Shown piece by piece: positions 63,118-64,000 of a DNA stretch of 64,000 nucleotides. The stretch comes from Streptomyces sp. SID14436 (lineage in GTDB: Bacteria; Actinomycetota; Actinomycetes; Streptomycetales; Streptomycetaceae), in contig NZ_JAAGMD010000321.1 of NCBI RefSeq assembly GCF_010548465.1, forward strand, positions 35,087-99,086. Reading direction: 5' to 3'. Position numbers and translations under genes: made by a program. Positions within the stretch are counted from its first letter, which is position 1; each line of letters begins with the position of its first letter. The notes under the pieces were generated by a model. That model ran no database searches. It was not told where the DNA came from and saw only the letters and a program-made list of their open reading frames with translations.

Positions 63118-63477
63118 GTGGCGATGCGCCATCGGCTGCAAGGACATGCGCGGGACTCCTACCAGGTGGCCCTGGATGTCTTCGACGGGCAGGCAGTGGC
63201 CCAGATGCTCACCCAGGGCGACCTGATCTGGATCGCCCAGCGGTTTCTGGACCTGCCCTCGGCCATGATCCCGGACGAGCCGGCCCAGGCGCAGCCGCAC
63301 TGGTACCGCGCCACCCTGACCGCCGTGCGGGAGCGGGCGGGAAAGCGGCTCACCCCCGGGGCCCTGTCCGAGGTGCGCGACGGTTTGCGGCACGCAGTGC
63401 TCGACGACGAAGCCCGGGTGGATCTGCCCGAGTGGGTCGATTCCGCACCGCGACCTGCTCAACGACACACCGCATGA
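63118..63477 (+). CDS. Unrecognised helical protein, possibly 5'-truncated
   Basis: About 119 aa if started at the GTG at 63118; the frame is open to 63025 without a Shine-Dalgarno. It reads RHRLQGHARDSYQVALDVFD, GQAVAQMLTQGDLIWIAQRF, HWYRATLTAVRERAGKRLTP and SEVRDGLRHAVLDDEARVDL. Codon use supports coding, but no family is recognised. It may be the surviving 3' end of a longer gene. Confidence 0.5.
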   Translation: MAMRHRLQGHARDSYQVALDVFDGQAVAQMLTQGDLIWIAQRFLDLPSAMIPDEPAQAQPHWYRATLTAVRERAGKRLTPGALSEVRDGLRHAVLDDEARVDLPEWVDSAPRPAQRHTA

Positions 63478-63736
63478 AAACGGGAGCCTGCTCCCCCCCA
63501 GCCACGTGAGAGACGACCGTGCGAACAGACAGGCTCGGTGGCAGCGGCGCCGGGCTGTCTGATCGGCCTCCTGCCATAAGCGCCGGCGCTGATGGCGCAG
63601 GGGCCCCGGCACACCGTCGGGAGACCCCCCATACGGTCGTGCTCGCGGTGAAGCATTGTCTGAGCGGCGCGCACCAGGTCTGCAGGTTCTTTAGTCTGGC
63701 TACAGGAGCGGACACGGGCAGCAAGGGAATTGGACG

Positions 63737-64000
63737 ATGATGGCGACCCATGAGGCCGGCGGCGCAGACCATACCCAGGCGCTCTTGTGGTCTGCTCCCG
63801 AAGGTCCACTGCCGGCGCCGCCCATCGACACCAGGGCGCAGGTGCTGCCCGTCGGCGACCTGGAGTGGCCCGACGCAGAGCGTCTGTTCCTCAGGCTGCT
63901 GCACACCGTCCGGCCCGTCCAGTACGCCAAGCTCTTCGGTGTGCCGGGTCAAGCCCAGGGCGGGATCGACGCTTACGCTCGGCTTCCGCTCGACCTGGCG
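63737..64000 (+). CDS. N-terminal part of a probable Mrr-like/NTPase protein, cut by the right edge
   Basis: ATG 63737 with AAGGGA upstream; 88 codons are visible and open at the edge. After a variable N-terminus comes VGDLEWPDAERLFLRLLHTV, RPVQYAKLFGVPGQAQGGID then AYARLPLDLA. The W-x2-AE-x-L-F pattern and the G-x2-GQAQ-x-GID motif mark the Mrr-like nuclease-type N-terminal domain found at the start of many large STAND-type NTPase proteins in actinobacteria, some of which act in phage defence. The C-terminal part is outside the window, so the family is only tentative. Confidence 0.5.
   Translation, partial: MMATHEAGGADHTQALLWSAPEGPLPAPPIDTRAQVLPVGDLEWPDAERLFLRLLHTVRPVQYAKLFGVPGQAQGGIDAYARLPLDLA

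Overview
The window is high-G+C DNA with strong G/C third-position bias, GTG and TTG starts, GTGA gene overlaps and families typical of Streptomyces (Tap/Tpg, DUF6207, DUF6461, TerD-VWA). The tap-tpg telomere operon at 46.1-48.9 kb, a decayed tpg piece near 62.7 kb, many dead or living insertion sequences and many truncated genes indicate a subtelomeric chromosome arm or a linear plasmid. I see no rRNA, tRNA or CRISPR array.

Layout. 0-3.4 kb: cut gene, TerD-VWA protein, dead IS1380. 3.5-8.2 kb: lipoprotein plus large secreted amidase-type effector. 8.9-16.3 kb: frameshifted AlbA_2 gene, XRE/sigma-like operon, unknown 257-aa protein, AbiEi/AbiEii toxin-antitoxin pair. 16.7-17.8 kb: truncated TerD-VWA duplicate and IS256 scrap. 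18-25 kb: RHS effector with two small downstream genes. 25.2-26.3 kb: IS5 remnants and a dispersed repeat. 26.9-34.4 kb: two secreted NucA/NucB-type DNases with small partner genes, DUF6207 pair, secreted HNH nuclease. 34.6-41.3 kb: conserved or unrecognised proteins including a CoiA-like one. 41.4-42.6 kb: second copy of the 257-aa gene joined directly to the tail of abiEii. 43.9-49.3 kb: IS3 element, acetyltransferase, tap, tpg, CHAT scrap. 49.6-53.6 kb: secreted N-module protein, NucA/NucB DNase and convergent partner. 53.6-57.1 kb: IS1380, truncated integrase-like gene, second IS3. 57.2-64 kb: M15-like pseudogene, glycoside-hydrolase-like lysin, small secreted protein with divergent LysR regulator, tpg remnant, and the start of a probable Mrr-like/NTPase defence gene.

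The most striking content is a set of secreted effectors built from one shared N-terminal block (signal peptide, a conserved segment, a DNRLRE-like domain and a YDGTHY module) joined to different ends: an amidase, an RHS shell with a unique tip, and a split form followed by a separate NucA/NucB DNase. The YDGTHY-like module alone precedes another NucA/NucB domain. Each has a small gene beside it that could be its immunity protein. This looks like a Streptomyces polymorphic-toxin island reshuffled by IS elements; toxin and immunity roles are inferred from domain identity and gene order.
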